From assembly GCF_009469615.1 (NCBI RefSeq), contig NZ_SSXX01000004.1:186001-250000 (forward strand): DNA of 64,000 nt, written 5' to 3'. Numbering within the stretch: position 1 is the stretch's first letter; each line of letters starts with the position of its first letter. Position numbers and translations under genes: made by a program. The DNA is from Dechloromonas sp. H13. GTDB lineage: Bacteria; Pseudomonadota; Gammaproteobacteria; Burkholderiales; Rhodocyclaceae. Below, piece after piece: positions 32,688 through 40,200 of the stretch. The notes beneath the pieces are model-generated. The model was given only the letters and a program-made list of their open reading frames with translations. It ran no database searches and had not been told where the DNA came from.

Positions 32688-33452
32688 CTACGGCGTCGGC
32701 ACGACCTGGTAGTACACCCCGTTCGCGCCGTAAACCGGCTTGAACCAGGTGTTGCCGCACAGGTAGTAGGTCGCGCCGGCCACGCTGGGCCGGATGCAGC
32801 CGGACGGCAACTGGGCGTAGCTGCCCCCCATCGTGTAGCCCCCGGCCGGCGCGGCACCGGCCGCGCCGGCGGCGACGCCCGCGTTGTAGGCATTGGTGGT
32901 GGCCGCGGCGGTGCTGGCGCTGCCGGTCGCGACGCCGGCGGCGTAGGCGTTCGAGGTGGCCGCCGCGGTGTTCGCCGAGGCGATGGCGGCGCCGGTCGCC
33001 ATGCCGACCACGGCGCCGGCCGCCGCCGCGCAACCGTAGCAGCCGGTGCTGTAATAGGGCACTGCCACCGGTGGGTGATAGACCGCCGGCGGCGGTGGCG
33101 GGACGCCCGGCGGGCGATACGCCGTCGCGCCGCCCGGGTAGGTGTGGTAGGCGCCCTCGCCGTAGCGGCCGGCCGTCGTGCCGCCGTAGACGTTGGTGTG
33201 CTCGGTGCCGCCGCCGTAGGCGTGCGCGGTGTCGCCGCCCCAGGCGTTGGTGTGCTCGGTACCTTCGCCCGCCACGTGTTCGGTGCTGCCGCCCCAGCGG
33301 TTCTCATGGCCGGTCTGGCCCCAGGTATGCTCGGTGCCGCCGCCGAAACGGTTGGCGCTGCGCCAGGCCGCCGCCTCGGAGGCCCACAGGCCGGCCGCCA
33401 GCAGTACCGAAACGAGCGCCGCCGTCCTTTTCATGTCGCGTTGCCGATTCAT
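32688..33452 (-). CDS. Exported repeat-rich Gly/Ala protein
   Basis: Exported protein of 254 residues, last gene of the sulfatase operon. After a signal peptide (cleavage near EAAA about residue 28) comes a zone with repeats of GGGTEHTxx type (about five copies, residues 36-100). A proline-rich stretch follows, then a CYGC motif, and then a hydrophobic alanine/glycine zone with two near-copies of NTAAATxNAYxAGVA. The C-terminus (about 215-254) has two cysteines and aromatic residues. I do not recognise a named family beyond YMGG-like glycine-rich proteins. The ATG overlaps the stop of the upstream gene. Confidence 0.7.
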   Translation of the reverse strand: MNRQRDMKRTAALVSVLLAAGLWASEAAAWRSANRFGGGTEHTWGQTGHENRWGGSTEHVAGEGTEHTNAWGGDTAHAYGGGTEHTNVYGGTTAGRYGEGAYHTYPGGATAYRPPGVPPPPPAVYHPPVAVPYYSTGCYGCAAAAGAVVGMATGAAIASANTAAATSNAYAAGVATGSASTAAATTNAYNAGVAAGAAGAAPAGGYTMGGSYAQLPSGCIRPSVAGATYYLCGNTWFKPVYGANGVYYQVVPTP

Positions 33453-34351
33453 TTGCCACCTCCGGAAGATGCTGCCGCTTTGCCCTTTGTCGCCTTGCCC
33501 GCCGTCAGTGGCTTGACGCCCGGCGGCGGCGCCGCGCCCGGATGGACGAAGGGAATGCGGTCGGCCGCCTGCGCCTTGGCCGAGGCGAAGGCGTCGACGG
33601 CGATCGGCGCGTCGAGCTGCCAGTTGGAAAGTTCGAGATCGTGGCGCAGGCGCAGCGGATCGGCGCGGTAGACAGCGCGGATGCGGCGCGGCAGCTTGTC
33701 GTCGCTGCCGATCCAGATCTGCAGGAAGACGTCGTTGTCAGCCCATGCCACCATCTCGGTCGGGACGCCGCCGACGACGCCCGACGGCCCGATGTAGAAC
33801 GCCGACTTGGCGCCCGCCGCCAGCGCCGTGTAGGGGTCGGCGGCGATCAGGTCGGCGAACGGGAAGAAGACGGCCGCCTTCTGGTACGCCTGCTGCAGCA
33901 TGGCGTCGATGGTCGGCTGCGCCTCGGCGACGGCGACCAGGTTTTCCGCCGGGGCGAAGGCCATCAGCGTCTTGCCGTCGTAGTAGAACTCCGACGCCGG
34001 CCCGTCGCCGGGCACGATGACGCGCAGGCGGTCCGGCCGCTGCAGCGCGACGTCGTAGCGCATGCTGTAGACGATGGCCGGCCCGAGCTTGCTCGGGAAT
34101 TCGAAGTCGGCCGTGGCGGTGAAGGACATCGTCTTCGCCGCCGCGAGGCGCTCGCTCGTCGCCTTGAGCAGCGCCATGGCGCGTTCCTCGACGATCGGCT
34201 TGAAGGCCGGGGCGGCCGGCTTCTTGGCCACCTTGGCCGGTCTGACCGTTGGCGCCGGGTCGGCGGCAGTGGCGCCCAGCGCCGCGCAACCCAGGGCGAT
34301 GGCCAGCGCCAGGCGGGCCGGCCGGCGGAAGATGCGGTCGGCCGGGCTCAT
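33449..34351 (-). CDS. Exported DUF2092-like protein
   Basis: Periplasmic protein of 300 residues with an N-terminal signal segment ending near GATAA. The body reads MALLKATSERLAAAKTMSFT, then RYDVALQRPDRLRV, then FYYDGKTLMAFAP, the pattern of the DUF2092 / LolA-like fold that binds hydrophobic ligands. The start at 34351 overlaps the previous gene (ATGA), and its stop overlaps the next ATG. A role in carrying lipid-like ligands between membranes is inferred from fold resemblance. Confidence 0.75.
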   Translation of the reverse strand: MSPADRIFRRPARLALAIALGCAALGATAADPAPTVRPAKVAKKPAAPAFKPIVEERAMALLKATSERLAAAKTMSFTATADFEFPSKLGPAIVYSMRYDVALQRPDRLRVIVPGDGPASEFYYDGKTLMAFAPAENLVAVAEAQPTIDAMLQQAYQKAAVFFPFADLIAADPYTALAAGAKSAFYIGPSGVVGGVPTEMVAWADNDVFLQIWIGSDDKLPRRIRAVYRADPLRLRHDLELSNWQLDAPIAVDAFASAKAQAADRIPFVHPGAAPPPGVKPLTAGKATKGKAAASSGGGK

Positions 34352-34626
34352 GGAATCAGCCCGCATTCGAACATCTTGTTGACGATGGGCCCGGCGACCT
34401 TGTCGATGAAGGCCGTGCGCATCTGCGGATCCTGGCGCAGGAACTCGATGACGCGCTGCTCTTCCGGCGACTTCGGCTCGCCCTTCTTCTTCCAAAGATC
34501 TTCGCAGTTCTCGGACTGGTATTTCTGGACGACGCGATTGGCCACCGCGTCGAGGATGGGGTACTGCGCGTGCGCGGCGCCGGCGATGCAGCCCAGCGTG
34601 GCAAGCAGGATCAGGTGTTTCTTCAT
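34348..34626 (-). CDS. Small exported protein
   Basis: Exported protein of 92 residues, with signal peptide MKKHLILLATLGCIAGAAHA and a charged mature part of about 72 residues with two cysteines (SENCEDLW and MFECGLIP), likely disulfide bonded. No family recognised. It is between the OmpA lipoprotein gene (24-base gap) and the DUF2092-like gene (four-base overlap). The binding site is AAGGAGCGAAGC. Confidence 0.7.
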   Translation of the reverse strand: MKKHLILLATLGCIAGAAHAQYPILDAVANRVVQKYQSENCEDLWKKKGEPKSPEEQRVIEFLRQDPQMRTAFIDKVAGPIVNKMFECGLIP

Positions 34627-34650
34627 GCTTCGCTCCTTGGCGGGTGGCGT

Positions 34651-35217
34651 TCAGTAAGCCATGTCGGTGAGGACGATCTCGATGCGGCGGTTTTCCTTGC
34701 GGCCGGCCGGCGTCGCGTTGGAGGCGACCGGCTGGTATTCGCCGTAGCCGGCGGCTTCGAGGCGCTTCGGATCGATGCCCTTGGCCTGCAGGAAGCGGAC
34801 GACGTCGCTGGCGCGCGCGGTCGACAGTTCCCAGTTGCTCGGATAGCGGGCGCGCAGGGCGGGGCCGATCGGCTCGTTGTCGGTATAGCCGCGGATGACG
34901 ATGCGCTTGTCGGTGGTCGACTGCAGGGTGCCGACGATCTTTTCCAGCGTGCTGCGACCCGCGGCATGCATTTCGGCGCTGCCGGAGGCGAAGAGGATTT
35001 CGTCGATCAGGGTGATCGTCAGGCGGCCCTCGAGCTGCTTGATGCGCACCTGGTCGGCCTGGACCTCCTTCTGCAGCTGGGCGTTGAGCGCCTGGTAGGT
35101 CTTGCTCTGGGCGGCGTAGGTGTTGGCCGTCTGGACTTCCTGGTTGTAGGTGCTCTGGCTGACGCAACCGCCGAGCGCGGCGACGAGGGCGAGGGGAAGC
35201 AGTGCTTTTTTCAACAT
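34651..35217 (-). CDS. OmpA-family lipoprotein
   Basis: Peptidoglycan-binding lipoprotein of 188 residues. It has a lipobox LGGC near residue 17, a coiled-coil-like linker (about 30-60), and an OmpA-like domain with FASGSAEMHAAG, the IRGYTDNEPIG loop and NWELSTARASDVVRFL, which hold the diaminopimelate-binding Asp and Arg. The start MLKKALLPLALVAALGGC (35217) was chosen over one five codons upstream because AGGAGA fits it. It would anchor the outer-membrane complex to the cell wall. Confidence 0.85.
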   Translation of the reverse strand: MLKKALLPLALVAALGGCVSQSTYNQEVQTANTYAAQSKTYQALNAQLQKEVQADQVRIKQLEGRLTITLIDEILFASGSAEMHAAGRSTLEKIVGTLQSTTDKRIVIRGYTDNEPIGPALRARYPSNWELSTARASDVVRFLQAKGIDPKRLEAAGYGEYQPVASNATPAGRKENRRIEIVLTDMAY

Positions 35218-35259
35218 GATTTTCTCCTGCAAAAGTGGCGTGAGGTCACGCCGGTAAAG

Positions 35260-36072
35260 TTATTTGGGGAACATGAACTGGACCTGGAAACGGATCTGCC
35301 AGTTGGCGCCGTCGTCCGGTGTCACCACGTTGTAATACGCCGAAAGCTGCGTGTTCACCGGCAGTTTGCCGATGTGGAAAATCTTGCCGACACCGCCGCC
35401 CAGCGGCACCGTCCAGCGCTGGCTGTCCTCCGCCTTCCAGTTGGCAGTGATGATGGGGGAGGTGGTCAGGTAGAGCCCGCCGGGAAAGTTGTAGTTGAGG
35501 AAGGGCTGGATGGTCGCATTGTTGTACGAGCCACCGGTGCCGCTGTCGCTCAGCGACCAGATGTTGTTGACCAGCACCCCGTAGACCCAAGGGCTGCCGT
35601 GTTCCAGGTGCAGCACGACGCCGGACAGCCCCATGCCCCAGTTGCGGTTGCCGAGTTGCGAGTCGGTATTGGTCGGCAGCTGCACCACCGGCCCCGCCCC
35701 CCAGATCACGCTGCCCGGCTTGGCCGGGGAGAGGAAGGCGGTGAACACCGTGTCGCCCAGCCCGTTGGTGCGGTCGTCGCCGGGATAGAGCGCCGGCTGC
35801 GACACCACCGGCACGATGGTGCGGGTGATGATGTTCCAGTCCTCGTTGACCGAAACCGGGATCACCGGCTGGATGTTGAGGATGTTCTGGGTCTTCTTCT
35901 CCGGCCCGAAGTTGAGGTTGGTGTTGTTCTGGAAGGGGATGCTGACCAGATTGCCGACCGGATTCTGCGCCAGCTTGGCCAGTTCCTCGGCGCTCAGTTC
36001 GGCGTGCACGGCACCCGAAAGACACATGGCACCCAACCCAACTGCTACTACCTGCTTTTGGAAATACTGCAT
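35260..36072 (-). CDS. Outer-membrane beta-barrel transporter-like protein
   Basis: Exported protein of 270 residues with a signal peptide (cleavage near VHA about residue 24). Alternating strands and a C-terminal FMFPK suggest an outer-membrane barrel. It resembles the MetA-pathway / transporter-type barrel family (LGDTVFTAFLSP, GAGPVVQLPT). It lies 42 bases upstream of the OmpA lipoprotein gene and downstream of a small exported protein. Substrate unknown. Confidence 0.7.
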   Translation of the reverse strand: MQYFQKQVVAVGLGAMCLSGAVHAELSAEELAKLAQNPVGNLVSIPFQNNTNLNFGPEKKTQNILNIQPVIPVSVNEDWNIITRTIVPVVSQPALYPGDDRTNGLGDTVFTAFLSPAKPGSVIWGAGPVVQLPTNTDSQLGNRNWGMGLSGVVLHLEHGSPWVYGVLVNNIWSLSDSGTGGSYNNATIQPFLNYNFPGGLYLTTSPIITANWKAEDSQRWTVPLGGGVGKIFHIGKLPVNTQLSAYYNVVTPDDGANWQIRFQVQFMFPK

Positions 36073-36097
36073 GATCGTTCCCGAAGAAAAGTCTTAT

Positions 36098-36520
36098 TCA
36101 CCTTGCACGCGTGAAATAGATATCGAACTTCTGTTGCGCCACCGCCTGGTAATAGACGCCCTTGAGCACATCGCTCGCCGGGTCGTAGGTCAGCGTGTAG
36201 GTCGAGCCGTTGTAGCCGCCGGCGCGCAGTTCGAAGAATAAGCGGATGGTCTTGCCCTCGCGCGTCGCCTCGGCCCTGGAGAACGGCAGTGGATTGGGAT
36301 TGGCGTAGGAAGCGTCCAGCTTGCCTCCGGCGTCGACACCCCTGATGTTGATGACGTAGCCGCCATCCGGCCGCACCCAGCGGCCCGGCAGCGCGCCGAA
36401 GATACTTTCGGCCTGTGCCGCTGGGGCGTCCGCCCTGACCTGCGCCTGCGCCGGCAAGGGAATCAGGCTGACAAGCAGTGCTGCGGTCGACAGCGAAAAA
36501 GCGGCCATTTTCATCATCAA
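36098..36520 (-). CDS. Small exported protein of unknown function
   Basis: Exported protein of 140 residues. A signal peptide ends near AQA (about residue 27). The mature part has FGALPGRWVRPDGGYVINIR and a C-terminal FDIYFTRAR; it reads like a small beta-barrel or lipocalin-like fold with the pattern W...DGGY..I. I do not recognise a named family. It sits 25 bases from the barrel gene and 61 bases from the sulfatase gene. Confidence 0.7.
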   Translation of the reverse strand: MMMKMAAFSLSTAALLVSLIPLPAQAQVRADAPAAQAESIFGALPGRWVRPDGGYVINIRGVDAGGKLDASYANPNPLPFSRAEATREGKTIRLFFELRAGGYNGSTYTLTYDPASDVLKGVYYQAVAQQKFDIYFTRAR

Positions 36521-36581
36521 CGCAGCAGCCTCCGGAAAATGCCCGGCTGGCGCCGAACTGGCGCCAGCACCATCACGACGG

Positions 36582-39086
36582 TCAGTCCTTGCCCTTCATC
36601 GCCGCTTCGAGCTTCTTGATGTCCTCCGGCGACAATTGCGGCCGGTCGATCTTGATCGTCAGCTTGTTCAGTTTGCCGGTGAAGGCGAACGGCGGCTTGT
36701 AGTCGGCATCGTTCACGCCGGTCAGCGTGTCGGAACCGACGTCGAAGCTTTCGTCCCACTGCAGGATCATCGGCAGCGTCTTAGGCATCGTCTTGGTCGC
36801 GACCACCTTGCCGTCGACCTTGAGCGTGCCCGTGCCTGGCCGACCGACGCCGCTGAAGTTGTTGAACGCCAGCGTGCCGGCGCCCAGGCCGTCGTACTTG
36901 AAGTCGAACTCGAGGGTGTGCTTGCCCGGCGTCAGGACATCCGGGCCTTCCCACTTCAGGCGTTCCAGATCGACCATGTTCCACAGCCACACCGGCTTGC
37001 CCTTGAGCAGATAGAAGCCGTAGCCGGCGAAGCGGCCGCCCGAGGTCACGATCATCCCTTCGGCACCGCCCTGCGGCACGTCGATGTCCGCCGTGAAGGT
37101 ATAGGAAGCGTTCAGGATGAACGGCGAATCGCCCTGCGGCAGGCCGGTCATCGGCCGCGTATAGACGAACTCGTTGCGGCCCGCGGTGATGTTCGGGCGT
37201 GGCGCGACGATACGCGCAGCCACCGACGCATCAAGCGGCAGCACCTGGTGCTTCTTCGCCTCGGCCAGGAACGCCGAGCGCATCTCCTTGACCTTCTGCG
37301 GGTACTTCGCGGCAACGTCCTCCTGTTGGTTCCAGCTTTCCTTGAGGTTGTAGAGCTGGAAGACCTGGTTGTTCAGCGGGTCGGGATTGGCCGCGCCGAA
37401 GGCCTGCCACGGCGCACGGTTGACCTTGGTGCTGAGCAGCCAGCCGTCGTCGTACAAGGCCCACTGGCCCATCATTTCGAAGTACTGGGTCTTGTGGCGC
37501 GACGGCGCTTTCGCGTTCTTCGCGTCGAAGGTGTAGAGGAAGCTGGTGCCCTCGATCGGTGCCTGCTTGATGCCGTCGACGATATCGGGCGCCTTCAGTC
37601 CGGCGGCTTCGAGGATGGTCGGCACGACGTCGATGACGTGGATGAACTGCTCGCGCAGCGCGCCCTTGTCCTTGATCCGCGCCGGCCACGACACCGCCAT
37701 GTTCTGGTTGATGCCGCCGAGGCGCGAGGCGTTCTGCTTGAACCAGTCGAAGGGTGTGTCGAAGGCCCACGACCAGCCGGCCGACATGTGGTTGTAGGTT
37801 TGCTCGGTACCCCAGACGTCGTAGAATTTCATCTGAACTTCCGCCGGCAACTCGTTCAGGCCGTTGAAAAAGGCCACCTCGTTCGGCGTGCCCAGGGGCC
37901 CGCCCTCGGCGCTGGTGCCGTTGTCGCCGTTGATGTAGATGATCAGCGTGTTGTCCAGGCGGCCAGCGTCCTCGAAGGCCTGGACTACGCGGCCGATCTC
38001 GCTGTCGCTGTAGGCTGCATAGGCGGCAAAGACTTCGACCTGGCGGATGAAGAGCTTCTTTTCCTCGGCGGTAAGCGATGCCCAGGGCTTCAGCACGTCG
38101 CTAGGCCAGGGCGTGAGCTTCAGGTCCTTGGGGATCACACCGAGCCTCTTCTGGTTCTCGAAGATGGTTTCGCGCAGCTTCTCGTAGCCATCGTCGAAGA
38201 GTTTCATCGCCCGGATCTTCTCCACCCATTCCTTGGTCGGGTGGTGCGGCGCGTGCGTGGCGCCCGGCGCGTACTTGATGAAGATCGGCTTGGCCGGGTC
38301 GATCTGGTGCATGCGCGAGATGTAGTCCACCGCGTCGTCCGCCATGCCCGTGATCAGGTTCCAGCCCGGCTTGCCCTGGAACGGATAGATCTGCGTGGTA
38401 TTGCGGAACAGGTTCGGCTGCCACTGGTTGGAGTCGCCGCCGACGAAGCCGTAGAAGTACTCGAAGCCCATGCCGATGGGCCACTGGTCGAACGGGCCGA
38501 CCTGGCTCGCCTGGAAGGCCGGCACGTTATGGTCCTTGCCGAACCACGCGGTGGAGTAGCCGTTGTCCTTGAGCATGCGGCCGATCGTCGCCTTGTCGCG
38601 CTCGATGATCGAGTTGTAGCCGGGGAAGCCGGTGGACTGCTCGGAGATCACGCCGAAGCCGGCCGAATGGTGGTTGCGCCCGGTGATCAGCGCGGCGCGC
38701 GTCGGCGAGCACAGCGCCGTCGAGAAGACGCGGTTGTAGCGCAGGCCGTTGTTGGCGATGCGGTCCATGGTGGGCGTCGGGATGACGCCGCCGAAGGTGC
38801 TGGGCACGCCAAAGCCGGCGTCGTCGGTGATGATCAGCAGCACGTTCGGCGCGCCCTTGGGCGGCACGATGCGCGGTGCCCACCAGTACTTGGACTGCAG
38901 CGCATCGTTCTTGATGACGCCGCCGAACTTGGGGTCGGGTGCCGGCAACTGCTTGTTGCTGATCGTCGTCGTCGCATCGGGCGAACCCAACACGCCGGTC
39001 ACCTGCTGGGCCGAGGCCGGTTGCGGGGCGGCTGCGGTCAACAGCCCCGCAAGCCCGAAAATCACTGCCAGTGCGGTGTTTTTCAT
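36582..39086 (-). CDS. Exported arylsulfatase-type sulfatase
   Basis: Periplasmic sulfatase of 834 residues with a signal peptide (cleavage near ASA-QQ, residue 26). The active-site signature C-x-P-x-R is present as CSPTRAALITGR, with the cysteine to be converted to formylglycine at about residue 126. Metal ligands include the DD pair in IITDDAGFG and GRNHH. A C-terminal region of about 200 residues beyond the sulfatase core forms a beta-rich domain. It is longer than Pseudomonas AtsA (536) and like the ~800-residue class. No formylglycine-generating enzyme is in the window. Substrate not shown. Confidence 0.88.
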   Translation of the reverse strand: MKNTALAVIFGLAGLLTAAAPQPASAQQVTGVLGSPDATTTISNKQLPAPDPKFGGVIKNDALQSKYWWAPRIVPPKGAPNVLLIITDDAGFGVPSTFGGVIPTPTMDRIANNGLRYNRVFSTALCSPTRAALITGRNHHSAGFGVISEQSTGFPGYNSIIERDKATIGRMLKDNGYSTAWFGKDHNVPAFQASQVGPFDQWPIGMGFEYFYGFVGGDSNQWQPNLFRNTTQIYPFQGKPGWNLITGMADDAVDYISRMHQIDPAKPIFIKYAPGATHAPHHPTKEWVEKIRAMKLFDDGYEKLRETIFENQKRLGVIPKDLKLTPWPSDVLKPWASLTAEEKKLFIRQVEVFAAYAAYSDSEIGRVVQAFEDAGRLDNTLIIYINGDNGTSAEGGPLGTPNEVAFFNGLNELPAEVQMKFYDVWGTEQTYNHMSAGWSWAFDTPFDWFKQNASRLGGINQNMAVSWPARIKDKGALREQFIHVIDVVPTILEAAGLKAPDIVDGIKQAPIEGTSFLYTFDAKNAKAPSRHKTQYFEMMGQWALYDDGWLLSTKVNRAPWQAFGAANPDPLNNQVFQLYNLKESWNQQEDVAAKYPQKVKEMRSAFLAEAKKHQVLPLDASVAARIVAPRPNITAGRNEFVYTRPMTGLPQGDSPFILNASYTFTADIDVPQGGAEGMIVTSGGRFAGYGFYLLKGKPVWLWNMVDLERLKWEGPDVLTPGKHTLEFDFKYDGLGAGTLAFNNFSGVGRPGTGTLKVDGKVVATKTMPKTLPMILQWDESFDVGSDTLTGVNDADYKPPFAFTGKLNKLTIKIDRPQLSPEDIKKLEAAMKGKD

Positions 39087-39125
39087 GTTGCTTTCTCCAG
39101 ACAGCTACTGCATGTTGCCGCTTGC

Positions 39126-39992
39126 TCAGAAGCGGAAGTTGGCCCCGATCGCCAGGCCGCCGAAGCTCAGGTTGTCGAGCAGCTTGTCGTCATCCTGGCT
39201 GTAGTACAGGTAGCGGTAGTCGACCACGAGGTCGCCCCACTTGAAGGCGTAGCCGATGCCGGCGACGCCCTGCCAGGTGAAGGTCGAACCGCCGCCGCCG
39301 ACGTCGACGTAACCGCGGGCGAACCAGTCGCTCTCGCCGAAATTCGCGCGGCCGCGCAGGCCGACGATGCCGGCCCAGATGTCTTCACGCTTGCTGACGC
39401 CGCCCTGGCGGGCGAAGGTTGCCGTGCGTCCGCCGGGGCCGGTGCCGGTGATCGTCGTCGTCAGCGACCAGTTGGTTTCGGCGTCGAGGCCGAGATAGCG
39501 GAAGCCGCCAAGCACCTCCAGGTTCGCCTTCGGCTCCTGCACCAGTGCATAGCCGCCGGCCATCGTCCACACCACGCCCTTGAGGTCGGAGGTTGCGCCG
39601 GCATTGACCGACGACGTCGAGATATTGACCGGGCCGGGGCCGGGGTTGAGATCGACGCTCTGCACCTTGCCGTCGGTGCCGGAGAAATGGAGATAGATCA
39701 GGTCGGTGCCGAGCACCCAGCGGCCGTTGCGCGCGGTGCCGGTCACCATCGCCGCCATGTCCAGGCTGTCGAAATAGTTGTCGGGGTCGATCTTGACGCG
39801 GGCACTGCCGCCACCCAGCGGCGGCGGCCCGTAGTTGAGCTCGCCCTTGACGGTGGGCAGCCAGATGTAAGGCTCCACGGTGAACTTCCAGCCCTCGGCG
39901 ACGGCAGTCTGGGCATTCGCCAGGCCGGGTGTCAGCAGCGCTGCTGCGGTGGTCGCGGCGACCGCCGCGGTGCGTATGGCCTGATGCTTCAT
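39126..39992 (-). CDS. Outer-membrane beta-barrel protein
   Basis: Exported protein of 288 residues, first gene of the minus-strand operon. A signal peptide ends near ANA (about residue 27). The mature part begins GWKFTVEPYIWLPTVKG and ends GANFRF, with the alternating pattern and terminal phenylalanine of an outer-membrane barrel. The start MKHQAIRTAAV (39992) was chosen over 40025 because GGGGGATTC fits. The gap to the sulfatase is 39 bases. Confidence 0.75.
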   Translation of the reverse strand: MKHQAIRTAAVAATTAAALLTPGLANAQTAVAEGWKFTVEPYIWLPTVKGELNYGPPPLGGGSARVKIDPDNYFDSLDMAAMVTGTARNGRWVLGTDLIYLHFSGTDGKVQSVDLNPGPGPVNISTSSVNAGATSDLKGVVWTMAGGYALVQEPKANLEVLGGFRYLGLDAETNWSLTTTITGTGPGGRTATFARQGGVSKREDIWAGIVGLRGRANFGESDWFARGYVDVGGGGSTFTWQGVAGIGYAFKWGDLVVDYRYLYYSQDDDKLLDNLSFGGLAIGANFRF

Positions 39993-40067
39993 GAATCCCC
40001 CTGTGGTGACGCGCCAAAAGATCAAGCCCGGATCGCCTCCCAGCTGCCGGGCCTCATGAATACCTTA

Positions 40068-40137
40068 TGGATAATTCTAGAACTAATAAATGTCAAAAAA
40101 CTTACATGTTGCGACAATCTATTCACCGTTTGCGACA
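40068..40137 (-). promoter_or_regulatory. Promoter and upstream direct repeats of the sulfatase operon
   Basis: On the minus strand a perfect TTGACA (40096-40091), a 17-base spacer and TATCCA (40073-40068) form a promoter for the operon starting at 39992. Upstream of it lie two direct copies of TGTCGCAA (40116-40109 and 40137-40130), 21 bases apart, two helical turns. This is the layout of an activator site. The region is AT-rich against a GC-rich background. AraC-type proteins often bind such repeats; the one encoded at 42629 is a candidate. Confidence 0.55.
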
Positions 40138-40200
40138 TTTGTGCTTCTTGCGCCAGCATGGCGGCAAAATGCGATCAACATTGCGGGGGAGCGCTGAATC

